Shown: piece after piece, positions 27,253 to 36,122 of the stretch
Layout: each line of letters starts with the position of its first letter
Numbering within the stretch: position 1 is the stretch's first letter
Assembly (NCBI GenBank): GCA_050699055.1
Contig: JBOHCT010000005.1
Coordinates: 1 to 43,869 of the forward strand
Direction of reading: 5' to 3'
From: JBOHCT01 sp050699055
GTDB taxonomy: Bacteria; Actinomycetota; Actinomycetes; Streptosporangiales; JBOHCT01
Length of the DNA stretch: 43,869 nt
The notes under the pieces: generated by a model
Databases searched by the model: none
Told to the model about the DNA's origin: nothing
Seen by the model: the letters and a program-made list of their open reading frames with translations, nothing else
Position numbers and translations under genes: made by a program

Positions 27253-28731
27253 TCAGGTACGCATCGAGAACGGGTCACGGGTCTCGCCGGAGAGGTCGAT
27301 CATGACGTTCTTGGTCCTCAGGTACTCCTCCAGCGCCTGGGGGCCGCGCTCGCGCCCGTACCCGCTAAGCTTGACCCCGCCGAACGGCGCCTGGGCGGCG
27401 CTCGCCCGGTAGGTGTTCACCCACACGGTCCCGGCGACGAGGCGACGGGCGACGCGGTGCGCGCGGGCGAGATCGTTGGTCCACAGCCCGGAGGCGAGGC
27501 CGTACGCGCTGTCGTTCGCGATCGCGACGGCCTCGTCCTCTCCCTCGAACGGGATGACGCTGAGCACCGGGCCGAAGACCTCCTCGCGCGCGACGGACAT
27601 GCGGTTGTCGACCCCGGCGAACACCGTCGGCCGCACGAACAGCCCGTCGGCCAGGTCCCGATCCAGCGGATCGAGCCCGGTCAGCGCCTCGGCGCCCTCC
27701 TCGACCGCGGCCTGGACCATCCGGCGGATCCGGTCGTACTGCGGCTCGTTGGCGGCCGGCCCCATCTGGGTGTCGGCCTCGAGCGGGTCGCCGAGCCTGA
27801 TCCTTCGGGCCCGATCCGCGACCGCGGCGACCACCTCGTCGTACACGTTCCGCTCGACGAGCAGCCGGCTGCCCGCGATGCACGTCTGCCCGCCCGCGGC
27901 GAAGATGCCGGCGATCGCGCCGGTGACGGCACGGTCGAGATCGGCGTCGGCGAACACGATGTTGGGGGACTTCCCGCCGAGCTCCAGGGTGACCGGCACC
28001 AGCGTTCTCGCGGCGGCCGCGGCGACCCGCTGCCCGGTCTCCACGCCGCCGGTGACGCTGACCCGCCCGAGCCCCGGACGAGCGCACAGGGCGGCGCCGG
28101 CCTCCGCCCCGCCGGTGACGATGTTGACCACCCCCGGCGGGAAGCCGGCCTCGGCGACCATGCCGGCCAGCTCCAGCGTGGTGGCCGAGGCGTGCTCGGA
28201 CGGCTTGACGACCACGGTGTTGCCCGCCGCGAGCGCCGGGGCGAGCTTGTTGGACAGCAGCTGCATCGGCGAGTTCCACGCCGTGAGCAGCGCCGCGACC
28301 CCGACCGGCTCCCGCACGGTGTAGTCGAGGGTGTGCTCGGAGTCCAGCGGGATCGTCTGTCCGAAGAGCTTGTCCGCGTAGCCCGCGAAGAACCGGTAGG
28401 CGCGGGCCGCGAAGCGCGCCTGCCGCTCGGTCTCCCGCAGCAGCTTGCCGTTGTCTGTCGACTCGAGGACACCGAGCTCCCGCGCCCGCGCGTCGATCAG
28501 GTCGGCCAGCTTGTGCAGCAGCCTGGCACGCTCCACGCCCGGCGCGTGCGACCAGGTCCGCTCGAACGCGTCGTGGGCGGCCTGCACGGCCGCGTCCGCG
28601 TCGTCGGCGGACGCCTCGGGGATGCTGGCGAACGGCTTACGCGTGTACGGGTTGACCGCCTGCCGGCGGCGGTCGTCCGTCGCCTCGACCAGCTCGCCGC
28701 CGACGAGCATCCGGTAGTCCCGTGCGGTCAT
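27253..28731 (-). CDS. Aldehyde dehydrogenase (NAD(P)-dependent)
   Basis: ATG 28731 (GGAG eight bases upstream) gives 492 residues, normal for the family. Visible motifs are YTVREPVGVAALLTAWNSP, NTVVVKPSEHAS, the glutamate base in TLELGGKSPNIVF, the nucleophile in GGQTCIAGSRLLV, EEVFGPVLSVIPFEGE and the oligomerisation tail FGGVKLSGYGRERG. It resembles betaine-aldehyde or hydroxymuconic-semialdehyde dehydrogenases and would oxidise an aldehyde to its acid. The ATG overlaps the hydrolase stop in ATGA, so expression is coupled. The substrate cannot be fixed from sequence; the operon suggests a product of hydrolytic C-C or ester cleavage. Confidence 0.92.
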   Translation of the reverse strand: MTARDYRMLVGGELVEATDDRRRQAVNPYTRKPFASIPEASADDADAAVQAAHDAFERTWSHAPGVERARLLHKLADLIDARARELGVLESTDNGKLLRETERQARFAARAYRFFAGYADKLFGQTIPLDSEHTLDYTVREPVGVAALLTAWNSPMQLLSNKLAPALAAGNTVVVKPSEHASATTLELAGMVAEAGFPPGVVNIVTGGAEAGAALCARPGLGRVSVTGGVETGQRVAAAAARTLVPVTLELGGKSPNIVFADADLDRAVTGAIAGIFAAGGQTCIAGSRLLVERNVYDEVVAAVADRARRIRLGDPLEADTQMGPAANEPQYDRIRRMVQAAVEEGAEALTGLDPLDRDLADGLFVRPTVFAGVDNRMSVAREEVFGPVLSVIPFEGEDEAVAIANDSAYGLASGLWTNDLARAHRVARRLVAGTVWVNTYRASAAQAPFGGVKLSGYGRERGPQALEEYLRTKNVMIDLSGETRDPFSMRT

Positions 28732-30026
28732 CGCCTCGCTCCTTCCGTCGATGTCGCCGGGGCCAGCCGGTCGAGCTCGTCGAGGACCGGGATGAGGTGG
28801 TCGACGAAGGCCGGCGGGTTCTCCGCCATCGGGAAGTGCCCAATGTCCTCCATCACGCGGAAGCGCGCCCCGGGGATCTTCTCCGCGGTACTCCGCGACA
28901 TCTCGGGCGTGCAGGAATAGTCGTACTCGCCCGTCAGCATGAAGACGGGACAGCGGCCGGTGTCGATGTCGCCGACGCGTTCCCGCGCGTCCCACTCGCC
29001 GCTGTAGAAGCCGATGTCGCCGTGGTAGGTACCGAAGCCGCCCTGCGAGTACTCCCACCACACCTCACGGCGGTACTCGGCGGGGCTCTGCGGCGCCATC
29101 AGCCCGTACACCCACTCGGGCACGAACAGGGCCTGGCTCACCCGCGGGTCCTTCGACCAACCGACCAGCCGGCCGGTGACGTGGTCGCTGGCCTCACAGG
29201 CGATCACGCCGGCGAACCTGTCCGGCCAGCGGTGGGCCAGCCCCAGGCAAATCTGCCCGCCCATGGAACACCCGAGCACAAGGGGTCGAGCGAGGTCGAG
29301 AGCGCCGGCCAGCGCCTCCACCGCCGCCGCGTAGTAGCTGGTGGTGAGCGAGTACGCGCCGGGCAGCGCGCCGTGGGGCGGCATCGAACGACCATGCCAC
29401 GGCAGGTCGAACGCGACCATGTGGCATCGCCCGAGCAGGCGCGGGTCGTTCATCAGGTGGTACCACTGTCGCGCGTCCGACCCGGCCGTGTGCAGCAGGA
29501 TCACGTCCCGCCCCGCGCCGGCCTCCTCGTAGTAGACACGCGCGGTCTCCCCCTCGACGGTGAGGCGCCGGTAGCGCCCTACGATCGGCTCCGGTCCCTC
29601 GTCCTCCGGCGGCGAAGGGTCCGCCGGAGGACGCCGCTGGCCGTGGCGCACCTCGCGACCTACCTCGAGCACCCTGCGGACGAGGTGGGCGTGTTGGGCG
29701 AAGCGCAGCCCGTCGCCCTCGACGGTGACACCGGTGACACGCATGAGCATGCTGAACAGGTTCTGATACGGCGGGGGCGGCGTCGCCTGCCAGAAGCGTT
29801 CCCACACGTCGTCCGCCGCCGACACCTCGAAGCCGACCTCGGACGGCGCGGCGTCCGGGGCGAGGCGCCCTTCGTTGAACACGAAGCCCGCGACCCGCTC
29901 CCCGCACCGGATCCCGAAAGCGGTCGCCGCCGCGGCGCCCAAGGCGAGCAGCTCCGCGTCGCCCGCGCACGCCCGCCGCCACTGCCCGACGAACGCCTCC
30001 CACTCCCGATCGACCGACCCCGCCAC
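28728..30026 (-). CDS. SCP2-like domain fused to alpha/beta hydrolase
   Basis: I chose GTG 30026 because GGAGG lies about nine bases before it, giving 432 residues. Residues 1-130 resemble an SCP2/sterol-carrier domain (FVFNEGRLAPD, SAADDVWERFWQATPPPPYQ, TGVTVEGDGLRFAQHAH). Residues 150-430 form an alpha/beta hydrolase: oxyanion loop VILLHTAGSDARQW, nucleophile LGCSMGGQICLGLA, Asp in MLTGEYDYSC and His in IGHFPMAENP. Hydrolases of this type include ring-cleavage-product hydrolases. The fused domain may shuttle a hydrophobic substrate into the active site. The gene overlaps the downstream aldehyde dehydrogenase and follows the MBL gene after a 74-bp gap with no gene in it. Confidence 0.85.
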   Translation of the reverse strand: MAGSVDREWEAFVGQWRRACAGDAELLALGAAAATAFGIRCGERVAGFVFNEGRLAPDAAPSEVGFEVSAADDVWERFWQATPPPPYQNLFSMLMRVTGVTVEGDGLRFAQHAHLVRRVLEVGREVRHGQRRPPADPSPPEDEGPEPIVGRYRRLTVEGETARVYYEEAGAGRDVILLHTAGSDARQWYHLMNDPRLLGRCHMVAFDLPWHGRSMPPHGALPGAYSLTTSYYAAAVEALAGALDLARPLVLGCSMGGQICLGLAHRWPDRFAGVIACEASDHVTGRLVGWSKDPRVSQALFVPEWVYGLMAPQSPAEYRREVWWEYSQGGFGTYHGDIGFYSGEWDARERVGDIDTGRCPVFMLTGEYDYSCTPEMSRSTAEKIPGARFRVMEDIGHFPMAENPPAFVDHLIPVLDELDRLAPATSTEGARR

Positions 30027-30100
30027 GTCGCCCTCCTCCCATAGCCTCTGTGACAACCCGCTGTTCTGCTACGCGCCGAACGGGGTCATCGAACAGGCCC

Positions 30101-30892
30101 TTAAGCGATGGTGACCACCGAGCCGCCGCCCTCCCCCGGCGTGGTCGCGTACCTGTCCAGCACAGCAGGATCGTGGCCGGGCACGATCAGCTCGGGATCG
30201 TCGGCCAGCTCGCGCAGCCGGTCGAACGCGTCGTACATCGCCGGCAGCGTGTGCACGATCGAGAATGGCCTGTCCTCGTCGACGTTCGCGCGGTAGTGGC
30301 TGGCGTCCGAGGCGAGCACGACGTGGCCGCGGCCGGTGCGCACCCGCACGGCCTGCAGGCCAGGCGTGTGACCGCCGAGGTGGTGGACGGACAGCCCGGG
30401 AGCGAGCTCGCGGTCACCGGAGATCTGCCGGACCCGGCCCGTGGCGTTGGCGCGGACGAGGAACGCGAGGTCGTCCGGCTCGCACAGCCGGGCGAACTCC
30501 CCCCGGCCCGCGTGCCGCCCGGCCCAGAACGCCATCTCCGCCTCCTGGACGACGAAGCGCGCGGCAGTGAACGCCGGCAGGTAGCCGGTGTGGTCGTAGT
30601 GCAGGTGCGTGACCGCCACCAGTGGCGCCTCGGCCGCGTCGACGCCGACCTGGGCCAGCAGGTCCACGGGCGAGGCCAGGTGCGTACGCCCGCGGCGCCG
30701 GGCGACCTCGGGGGAGAACCCGGCGTCGACGACCACCGTCGCCCGCGGCGACACCGCGGCCCAGACGAAGTAGTCCATCGGCATCGGCTGGTCGCCGCAC
30801 GGGTCATGCCCGTAGAAGTGTTCGCCGCGTACGGCCTCGCGGTGGCCGTAGCGCAGCGCGTACACGCGGAACACGTTGTCGCCGTCACCCAT
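30101..30892 (-). CDS. MBL-fold lactonase (AHL-lactonase-like)
   Basis: The 263-residue protein has a full metallo-beta-lactamase signature, VTHLHYDHTGYLPAF (HxHxDH), followed by HHLGGHTPGLQAVRV, LASDASHYRANV and the C-terminal His in IVPGHDPAVLDRY. It resembles N-acyl-homoserine lactonases such as AiiA, a group that also opens other lactones in catabolic operons. ATG 30892 overlaps the end of the CoA ligase gene by eight bases. In this operon a lactone- or ester-opening step in catabolism is more likely than quorum quenching. All metal ligands are present, unlike the MBL protein at 6330. Confidence 0.88.
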   Translation of the reverse strand: MGDGDNVFRVYALRYGHREAVRGEHFYGHDPCGDQPMPMDYFVWAAVSPRATVVVDAGFSPEVARRRGRTHLASPVDLLAQVGVDAAEAPLVAVTHLHYDHTGYLPAFTAARFVVQEAEMAFWAGRHAGRGEFARLCEPDDLAFLVRANATGRVRQISGDRELAPGLSVHHLGGHTPGLQAVRVRTGRGHVVLASDASHYRANVDEDRPFSIVHTLPAMYDAFDRLRELADDPELIVPGHDPAVLDRYATTPGEGGGSVVTIA

Positions 30893-32564
30893 CGGTCATC
30901 CGATCCGGGACCGCCGGGGCCGACAGCCGCTGCCGCAGCTCCACCTTGCGGATCTTGCCGCTCATGGTCTTGGGCAGCGCGTCGACGAGTTCCACGCGTT
31001 CGGGCAGGAAGTGCGTGGACAGGCCCTCGGCCAGCAGGAAGTCGGTGACGTCCCGCAGGCTGGGGGCCGCGCCCTCGGCGACGACGAGCACCGCGCAGGC
31101 GCGTTCCCCCAGGCGCGGGTCGGGCGTGCCTACCACCGCGGCGTCCAGGACGTCGGGGTGTCGGTGCAGGAGGTTCTCGACGGCGACGACCGGGATGTTC
31201 AGGCCGCCGCGGATGATGATGTCCTTCGTTCTGCCCTGTAGCGTGACGTACCCGTCCTCGGCGACCGCGGCGAGGTCGCCCGTGCGGAACCAACCGTCGA
31301 CGATCTCCTCGGCGGTGACGTCGGGCCTGTCGAGGTAGCCGAGGAACAATCCCGGGCCGCTGATCTCCAGGGCCCCGGTCTCCCCCGGTGGCAGCGGGGC
31401 GCGGGTGACCGGATCGACGACGCGGACCCGACAGTCGCCGACCGGTACCCCGTCGGCGGCGTCGACGCGATCGGTCGGCAGGCCGGGGCGTGCGGAGATT
31501 CCGATGCCGTACTCGGTCATCCCCCACGACGGGCACACGAAACAGCCGAGCCGCTCGCGGGCGGCGGGGACGAGCGGGCGCGGGATCGGGGCGCCGGGGA
31601 TGGCGACGAGCCGTAGCGACGGCAGACCCTCGGGGCCGATGTCCGGGGCGCGGGTGAGGTCCTGGAGGAACGTGGGGGCCGCGACCATCGTCGTGACCTC
31701 CTCCTCGCGAATCACCCTGGCGGCCGCCGCCGGGTCCCAGCGGTCCTGGTAGACGGCCGTCCCGGCGGTGTAGGTCGCGAGCAGGACACCCCAGAGGAAG
31801 CCGGTGTGGTGCGCCACGGGGGAACAGACCAGGTTGACGACGGGGTCCCCGAGGCTCTCCCGCCCGACATGGGAGACCCACCGGCCGAGCACGGCGTCGA
31901 GGGTCTGATGGGTGTTCATGACGGCCTTGGGCTCTCCGGTCGTGCCGGAGGTGAACCCGAGGTGAGCGAGGCTCGACGGGTCGGGCTCGCTCGTGGCCGG
32001 ATCCGTGGGCGCGGAGGTGAGCCGGTCGAACGACAGCCAGCCCGGCTCCTCCGGAGCATCGCCGACCACGATCACCGTGCGGAGCTCATCGGCCTCTCCG
32101 CGCAGCTCCCCCGCGAGCGCCGCGAGGTGCCGGCCGTGGTACCGGTCGGGTACGACCAGCACCTTCGCCTTCGTCCTGCCGAGCATGAACGACGCCTCGC
32201 GCCGGCCGTACGACGGCGAGACGCCCGAGTAGACCGCGCCGAGCTCCCAGATCGCCCAGATCAGCGCGGCGAACTCGTGGGTGTTGGGCAGCATGACGGA
32301 CACCACGTCGCCCGCGCCGACGCCCAGCCGGGCGAGGCCGGTGCGAACCCGGTCGACCAGCCCACCGAGCTCATGGTAGGTGAGCGCGGTCCGCCCATGC
32401 TCCTCTCGCGTGACCGCGGCGAGCCGGTCGGGTGCGGCCGCGATCGCGTCGCGGAGGTACCCGCCCAGAGGACGGGGTGCCCACGCGCCGCTGTCGACGT
32501 ACGCGCGAACGGTCCGGGCATCCAGGCGGGTGCCTGCGAATCGTGGTTGCGCCAAACCAGGCAT
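30885..32564 (-). CDS. Acyl-CoA ligase (cyclohexanecarboxylate-CoA ligase-like)
   Basis: ATG 32564 has AGGAGGAGCC before it and gives 559 residues. The AMP-binding loop is HLGFTSGTTGEPKAVMNTHQ near residue 190. Adenylate-binding PSWGMTEYGIGISA, the hinge DGWFRTGDLAAVAEDGY and GRTKDIIIRGGLNIP follow. The catalytic lysine is in TMSGKIRKVELRQRL. The AHHTGFLWGVLL stretch is common in cyclohexanecarboxylate-type ligases. It forms an acyl-adenylate and then the CoA thioester of a carboxylic acid. It is the first gene of the leftward operon and diverges from the MHS transporter across a 347-bp control region. Confidence 0.9.
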   Translation of the reverse strand: MPGLAQPRFAGTRLDARTVRAYVDSGAWAPRPLGGYLRDAIAAAPDRLAAVTREEHGRTALTYHELGGLVDRVRTGLARLGVGAGDVVSVMLPNTHEFAALIWAIWELGAVYSGVSPSYGRREASFMLGRTKAKVLVVPDRYHGRHLAALAGELRGEADELRTVIVVGDAPEEPGWLSFDRLTSAPTDPATSEPDPSSLAHLGFTSGTTGEPKAVMNTHQTLDAVLGRWVSHVGRESLGDPVVNLVCSPVAHHTGFLWGVLLATYTAGTAVYQDRWDPAAAARVIREEEVTTMVAAPTFLQDLTRAPDIGPEGLPSLRLVAIPGAPIPRPLVPAARERLGCFVCPSWGMTEYGIGISARPGLPTDRVDAADGVPVGDCRVRVVDPVTRAPLPPGETGALEISGPGLFLGYLDRPDVTAEEIVDGWFRTGDLAAVAEDGYVTLQGRTKDIIIRGGLNIPVVAVENLLHRHPDVLDAAVVGTPDPRLGERACAVLVVAEGAAPSLRDVTDFLLAEGLSTHFLPERVELVDALPKTMSGKIRKVELRQRLSAPAVPDRMTDG

Positions 32565-32780
32565 CGCGGCTCCTCCTGTGGTCCCCCCTGGGCCCCGGCC
32601 GGTCAGCCGTCCGCGCGGGGTTCGGGCCGTACGCGTCGGTGCCACTCTCACCGAGGAACGCCTGCGTGGTCAAGGACCGACATTTAAACACAGGCGCCTC
32701 GTGGGCGTCTGTCGGGCCGATCCGGCTCCACCTCTAGGGGCGACCGCGCCCGCTATAGGCCAGACGAGATCGGACGGGGC

Positions 32781-32818
32781 TATTGACGTCCGTGCAAAGG
32801 TCGGACATATATTGACGT
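32781..32818. promoter_or_regulatory. Direct repeats TATTGACGT in the divergent control region
   Basis: TATTGACGT occurs at 32781-32789 and 32810-32818, a 29-bp period of nearly three helical turns, in the 347-bp gap (32565-32911) between two divergent operons. Repeats on the same face of the helix suggest cooperative binding by a regulator that is not encoded in the window. Each copy also contains TTGAC, so one could be a -35 element. Apart from this and the palindrome at 32834, the gap shows no gene. Confidence 0.45.
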
Positions 32819-32833
32819 ACTAACCGTCGAGGC

Positions 32834-32853
32834 GCCGTGACGCGTGTCACGGC
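32834..32853. promoter_or_regulatory. Inverted repeat upstream of the MHS transporter
   Basis: GCCGTGAC-GCGT-GTCACGGC has perfect 8-bp arms and a 4-base centre, 58 bp before the transporter ATG. Compact palindromes of this size are typical operators for GntR, TetR or MarR dimers. The RNA could also form a leader hairpin. The protein that binds it is not evident in the window. Confidence 0.5.
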
Positions 32854-32911
32854 CAAGCGCTGGACGCCGGTCCGGTGGTACGCCGGGCCCCGAGCAGGAG
32901 TAGGAGCGTCC

Positions 32912-34333
32912 ATGAGTACAGCGTCCGCAGCTGTCCCGGCCAGTGACAGGATGCCTCCCGAAGGGCGCAAGGCCCTGATCGGCGCCTGGATCGGGTTCTT
33001 CGTCGACATGTTCGACATCTACCTGCCGATCATCGCACTTGCTCCCGCCGCCGCGTATTTCGAGGCGAGCGACGTGTCGCCCGGTACCGCCGCGATCATC
33101 GGCGGCATGATCTTCGCGGCGACCCTCATAGGTCGCCCGGTCGGCGCGTTCGTCTTCGGGCACCTCGGCGACAAGATCGGCCGGCGCCGCACCGCGATCA
33201 CCGCGGTGACGGGGTTCGGCATCATCACCCTGGGCATCGCGGCGCTTCCCGGCTACGAGGCGTGGGGCCTGGGCGCGGTCGTCCTGCTGATCGTGCTGCG
33301 CTTCGTCGACGGGATCTTCCTCGGGGGGGAGTACACGAGCGCGAGCCCGTTGGCATTGGAGTACACCCCCAAGCGGAAGCGCGGGCTGTACGGCGCCTTC
33401 ATCATGACCGGGTACCCGCTCGCCTACTGTGCGATCGCGCTGATCACGTTCGGGCTGCTGAAGGCCCTGCCCGCCGACACCCTGCACTCGCCGTACGTGC
33501 AGTGGGGTTGGCGCATCCCGTTCATCTTCGGGGCACTGATCGCCTTCGCCTTCGTCATCTGGTACACGAAGTTCGTCAGCGAGTCCGTCGCCTGGGAGAA
33601 CGCACCCAAGACGAAGTCGCCACTGCTGGAACTGTTCCGGGGCCGCAACCTCCGCAACTTCCTCCAGGTCTTCATGATGATGACCGGCATCTGGCTGAGC
33701 CTGAACATGGTCTCGGCCGTGCTGCCCGGCCTGCTCGCCAAGCCCGTCGGGCTCGGCAACACCCAGGTGACGGTCGTCCTGATCATCTCCTACGCGGTGC
33801 TCGCCTTCGCCTACATCGGCGCGGGGGTGCTGAGCCAGCGCATCGGCAGGCGTCCGTTCTTCCTGCTGCTCGGGGCCGTCACCGGCACGCTGGCACCGTT
33901 GGTCTACGGGATCATCGTCGGCGGAGTGGTCCAAGGTCTCGCCGGAGTCGTGATCCTCACGATCCTCGTGAACATCTTCGTCGTGTCGGTGTGGGGCGTC
34001 GTCACGACGTACATCAACGAGCGCTTCCACGTCGGCATCCGGGCATCGGGGTACGGCATCGGGTACAGCCTGGCGGTGATCATCCCGGCGTTCTATGCCT
34101 TCTACCAGGCCGGGCTCGCCGGGCTGATGCCGATCGAGTTCACCCCGCTGGTGCTGCTCGTGATCGCCGGCCTGCTGATCGCGGTCGGGGCGGCCCTCGG
34201 GCCGGAGACCCGCGAGGTCGACATGGCGGCGAGCGAAGCGCCGGAGAAGGCGGAGCCGTACGCCGCCGTGAGCGCGGAAGAGGCACCCGCCGACGGCGGC
34301 CGGACGTCGCCCGAGCGTCCGGGCATAACCTGA
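32912..34333 (+). CDS. MHS-family metabolite:H+ symporter
   Basis: ATG 32912 (GGAG upstream) gives 473 residues with twelve membrane segments. The MHS/sugar-porter marks are present: GFFVDMFDIYLPIIALAPAA in TM1, the loop FGHLGDKIGRRR, LRFVDGIFLGGEYTSASPLA and, in the second half, LSQRIGRRPFF. Earlier in-frame residues (from 32837) lie inside the palindrome region and are not family-like. Such carriers import organic acids and related metabolites, here presumably the substrate of the catabolic genes that follow. The C-terminal 40 residues are an acidic cytoplasmic tail. It is the first gene of the rightward operon, with 34 bp to the next. Confidence 0.9.
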   Translation: MSTASAAVPASDRMPPEGRKALIGAWIGFFVDMFDIYLPIIALAPAAAYFEASDVSPGTAAIIGGMIFAATLIGRPVGAFVFGHLGDKIGRRRTAITAVTGFGIITLGIAALPGYEAWGLGAVVLLIVLRFVDGIFLGGEYTSASPLALEYTPKRKRGLYGAFIMTGYPLAYCAIALITFGLLKALPADTLHSPYVQWGWRIPFIFGALIAFAFVIWYTKFVSESVAWENAPKTKSPLLELFRGRNLRNFLQVFMMMTGIWLSLNMVSAVLPGLLAKPVGLGNTQVTVVLIISYAVLAFAYIGAGVLSQRIGRRPFFLLLGAVTGTLAPLVYGIIVGGVVQGLAGVVILTILVNIFVVSVWGVVTTYINERFHVGIRASGYGIGYSLAVIIPAFYAFYQAGLAGLMPIEFTPLVLLVIAGLLIAVGAALGPETREVDMAASEAPEKAEPYAAVSAEEAPADGGRTSPERPGIT

Positions 34334-34367
34334 GGCGGCGGCGATCCCGCGCTGGAGCTGATGCGTC

Positions 34368-35177
34368 ATGACCGGTGTCACCCCGACCGCGTCCGCCGGG
34401 ACGGCGGCGATCTCCCCCGACGAGGCGCGGCGGCGGTTTCGGGAAGGGCTCCGTGTCCCGACGGCCGGATGGTCTGACGGGTTCGCGCAGGCGAACCTGA
34501 TCGTCGTCCCGCGAGACCTTGCTTACGACATGCTGCTGTTCGGCCAGCGCAACCCGAAGCCCTGTCCCGTTCTCGACGTCACGGAGGCGGGCGACCCACA
34601 TCCACGGGGGATCGCCCCCACCGCGGACCTGCGTACCGATCTGCCGGCCTACCGGGTGTGGCGGGACGGCGAGCCGTCGGAGGAGGCGGCGGACGTCAGC
34701 GCGTACTGGCGAGACGATCTCGTGGGGTTTCTGCTCGGCTGCAGCTTCACGTTCGAGCACGCTCTGCTGCGGGCCGGTGTGCCCATGCGCCACCTGGAAC
34801 AGGGCCGCAACGTGCCGATGTACCGTACGTCGGTGGAGTGCCGGCCGGCGGGCAGGCTCGCGGGACCGCTGGTGGTGTCGATGCGCCCGATCCCGTCGGA
34901 CCTGGTGGAGCGCGCGATCGAGGTGACCGCCACGTACCCGCGGATGCACGGCGCCCCCGTCCACCACGGTGACCCGAGCGAGATCGGCATCGTCGACCTC
35001 GGCCAGCCCGACTTCGGCGATCGGGTGGAGATGGTGGACGGCGATGTGCCGGTGTTCTGGGCGTGTGGGGTGACCCCGCAGGCGGTGGTCACGGCGAGCC
35101 GCCCGGAGTTCGCGATCAGCCACGCGCCCGGTCACATGTTCATCACCGACCGCACGCACGACAGCTTCGCCGCGTGA
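34368..35177 (+). CDS. D-glutamate cyclase family protein (DUF1445)
   Basis: The 269-residue protein carries the full family signature: GFAQANLIVVPRDLAYDML, FLLGCSFTFEHALLRAGVP, VECRPAGRLAGPLVVSMRPI, HGAPVHHGDPSEIGIVDLG and VPVFWACGVTPQAVVTASRP. The family includes D-glutamate cyclase, which dehydrates D-glutamate to 5-oxo-D-proline, and many bacterial members called putative hydro-lyases. In bacteria these genes often sit with 5-oxoprolinase/hydantoinase genes, as here (HyuA/HyuB downstream). That supports reversible cyclisation or hydration of an amino-dicarboxylic acid or analogue. Its stop shares one base with the next start (TGATG). Confidence 0.88.
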   Translation: MTGVTPTASAGTAAISPDEARRRFREGLRVPTAGWSDGFAQANLIVVPRDLAYDMLLFGQRNPKPCPVLDVTEAGDPHPRGIAPTADLRTDLPAYRVWRDGEPSEEAADVSAYWRDDLVGFLLGCSFTFEHALLRAGVPMRHLEQGRNVPMYRTSVECRPAGRLAGPLVVSMRPIPSDLVERAIEVTATYPRMHGAPVHHGDPSEIGIVDLGQPDFGDRVEMVDGDVPVFWACGVTPQAVVTASRPEFAISHAPGHMFITDRTHDSFAA

Positions 35178-36091
35178 TGGGCGAGCGCCTTCCCGCGGTC
35201 GGGTTCGTCGGCGTCGGCGCGATGGGTTCCCCGATGGCCCGTCGCCTGGCCGAGCGGGGCCTTCCGCTGGTCGTGCACGACCGGGACCCGGACGCGGGCG
35301 GGCGGGTGCCCGGGGCCACGGTGGCCGGCGCCGCGGGGGACCTCGCGGACCGGGACATCGTGGTCACGATGCTGCCGGACGGCGCCGCCGTACGCGACTG
35401 CCTGCTCGGCGACTGGGGTGGGGCGGTGCTCGCGGAGGTGCTGCGGCCTGGGACGGTCGTGCTGGACATGAGCTCCTCCGCCCCGGCGGGCACCGTGCAG
35501 CTGGCGGCCTGTCTCACGGATCGCGGGCTGCGGCTGGTGGACGCCCCGGTCTCCGGCGGCGTCCCCCGCGCCGAGCAGGGCACGCTCGCGATCATGGCCG
35601 GCGGGGACGCGGCGGATCTCGATCGCTGCCGGCCCGTCCTCGACGCGCTGGGGTCGCGTGTCTTCCACGTCGGCGGGGTCGGGGCGGGGCACGCGATGAA
35701 AGCGCTGAACAACATGCTCTCCGCGGCGGGGCTCGCGGTCGCGGTCGAGGTGCTCGCCACCGGCCAGCGCTTCGGGCTCGAGCCGCGGGCGATGCTCGAG
35801 GTGCTGAACGCCTCCACCGGCCGCAACAACTCGACAGAGAACAAGATCGCCCAGCAGGTCTTCTCCCGCGACTTCGCGGCCGGTTTCTCCATGCGGCTCA
35901 TGGTCAAAGACCTGCTCACCGCCATCGACACCGCCCACCAGACCGGTACATCTGTCCCGGTGAGCGCCGCGTGCCTGGAGCTGTGGAAGGCCGCCCTGCA
36001 CGATCTCGAGGCGGAGGGCGGCGAGCGGGCGGTCGACCACACCGCGATCGCCCGGTACGTCGAGGACCGCGCCGGGGTCGTGCTGGAGTAG
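35177..36091 (+). CDS. Second beta-hydroxyacid dehydrogenase (GarR/HIBADH-like)
   Basis: The ATG at 35177 overlaps the preceding stop. The 304-residue product has VGFVGVGAMGSPMARRLAER (NAD(P) binding), VVLDMSSSAPAGT, the substrate loop LVDAPVSGGVPRAEQGTLAI and the catalytic lysine in GAGHAMKALNNMLSAAGLAV. These motifs are closer to classical 3-hydroxyisobutyrate or tartronate-semialdehyde reductases than those of the gene at 26301. It would reduce or oxidise a beta-hydroxy acid/semialdehyde couple within the cyclic-amide pathway. The two paralogues sit in opposite operons of the same cluster and may act on different intermediates. Confidence 0.9.
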   Translation: MGERLPAVGFVGVGAMGSPMARRLAERGLPLVVHDRDPDAGGRVPGATVAGAAGDLADRDIVVTMLPDGAAVRDCLLGDWGGAVLAEVLRPGTVVLDMSSSAPAGTVQLAACLTDRGLRLVDAPVSGGVPRAEQGTLAIMAGGDAADLDRCRPVLDALGSRVFHVGGVGAGHAMKALNNMLSAAGLAVAVEVLATGQRFGLEPRAMLEVLNASTGRNNSTENKIAQQVFSRDFAAGFSMRLMVKDLLTAIDTAHQTGTSVPVSAACLELWKAALHDLEAEGGERAVDHTAIARYVEDRAGVVLE

Positions 36092-36122
36092 AGGACGGCA
36101 CCCGACCACATCGGAGGGGACG

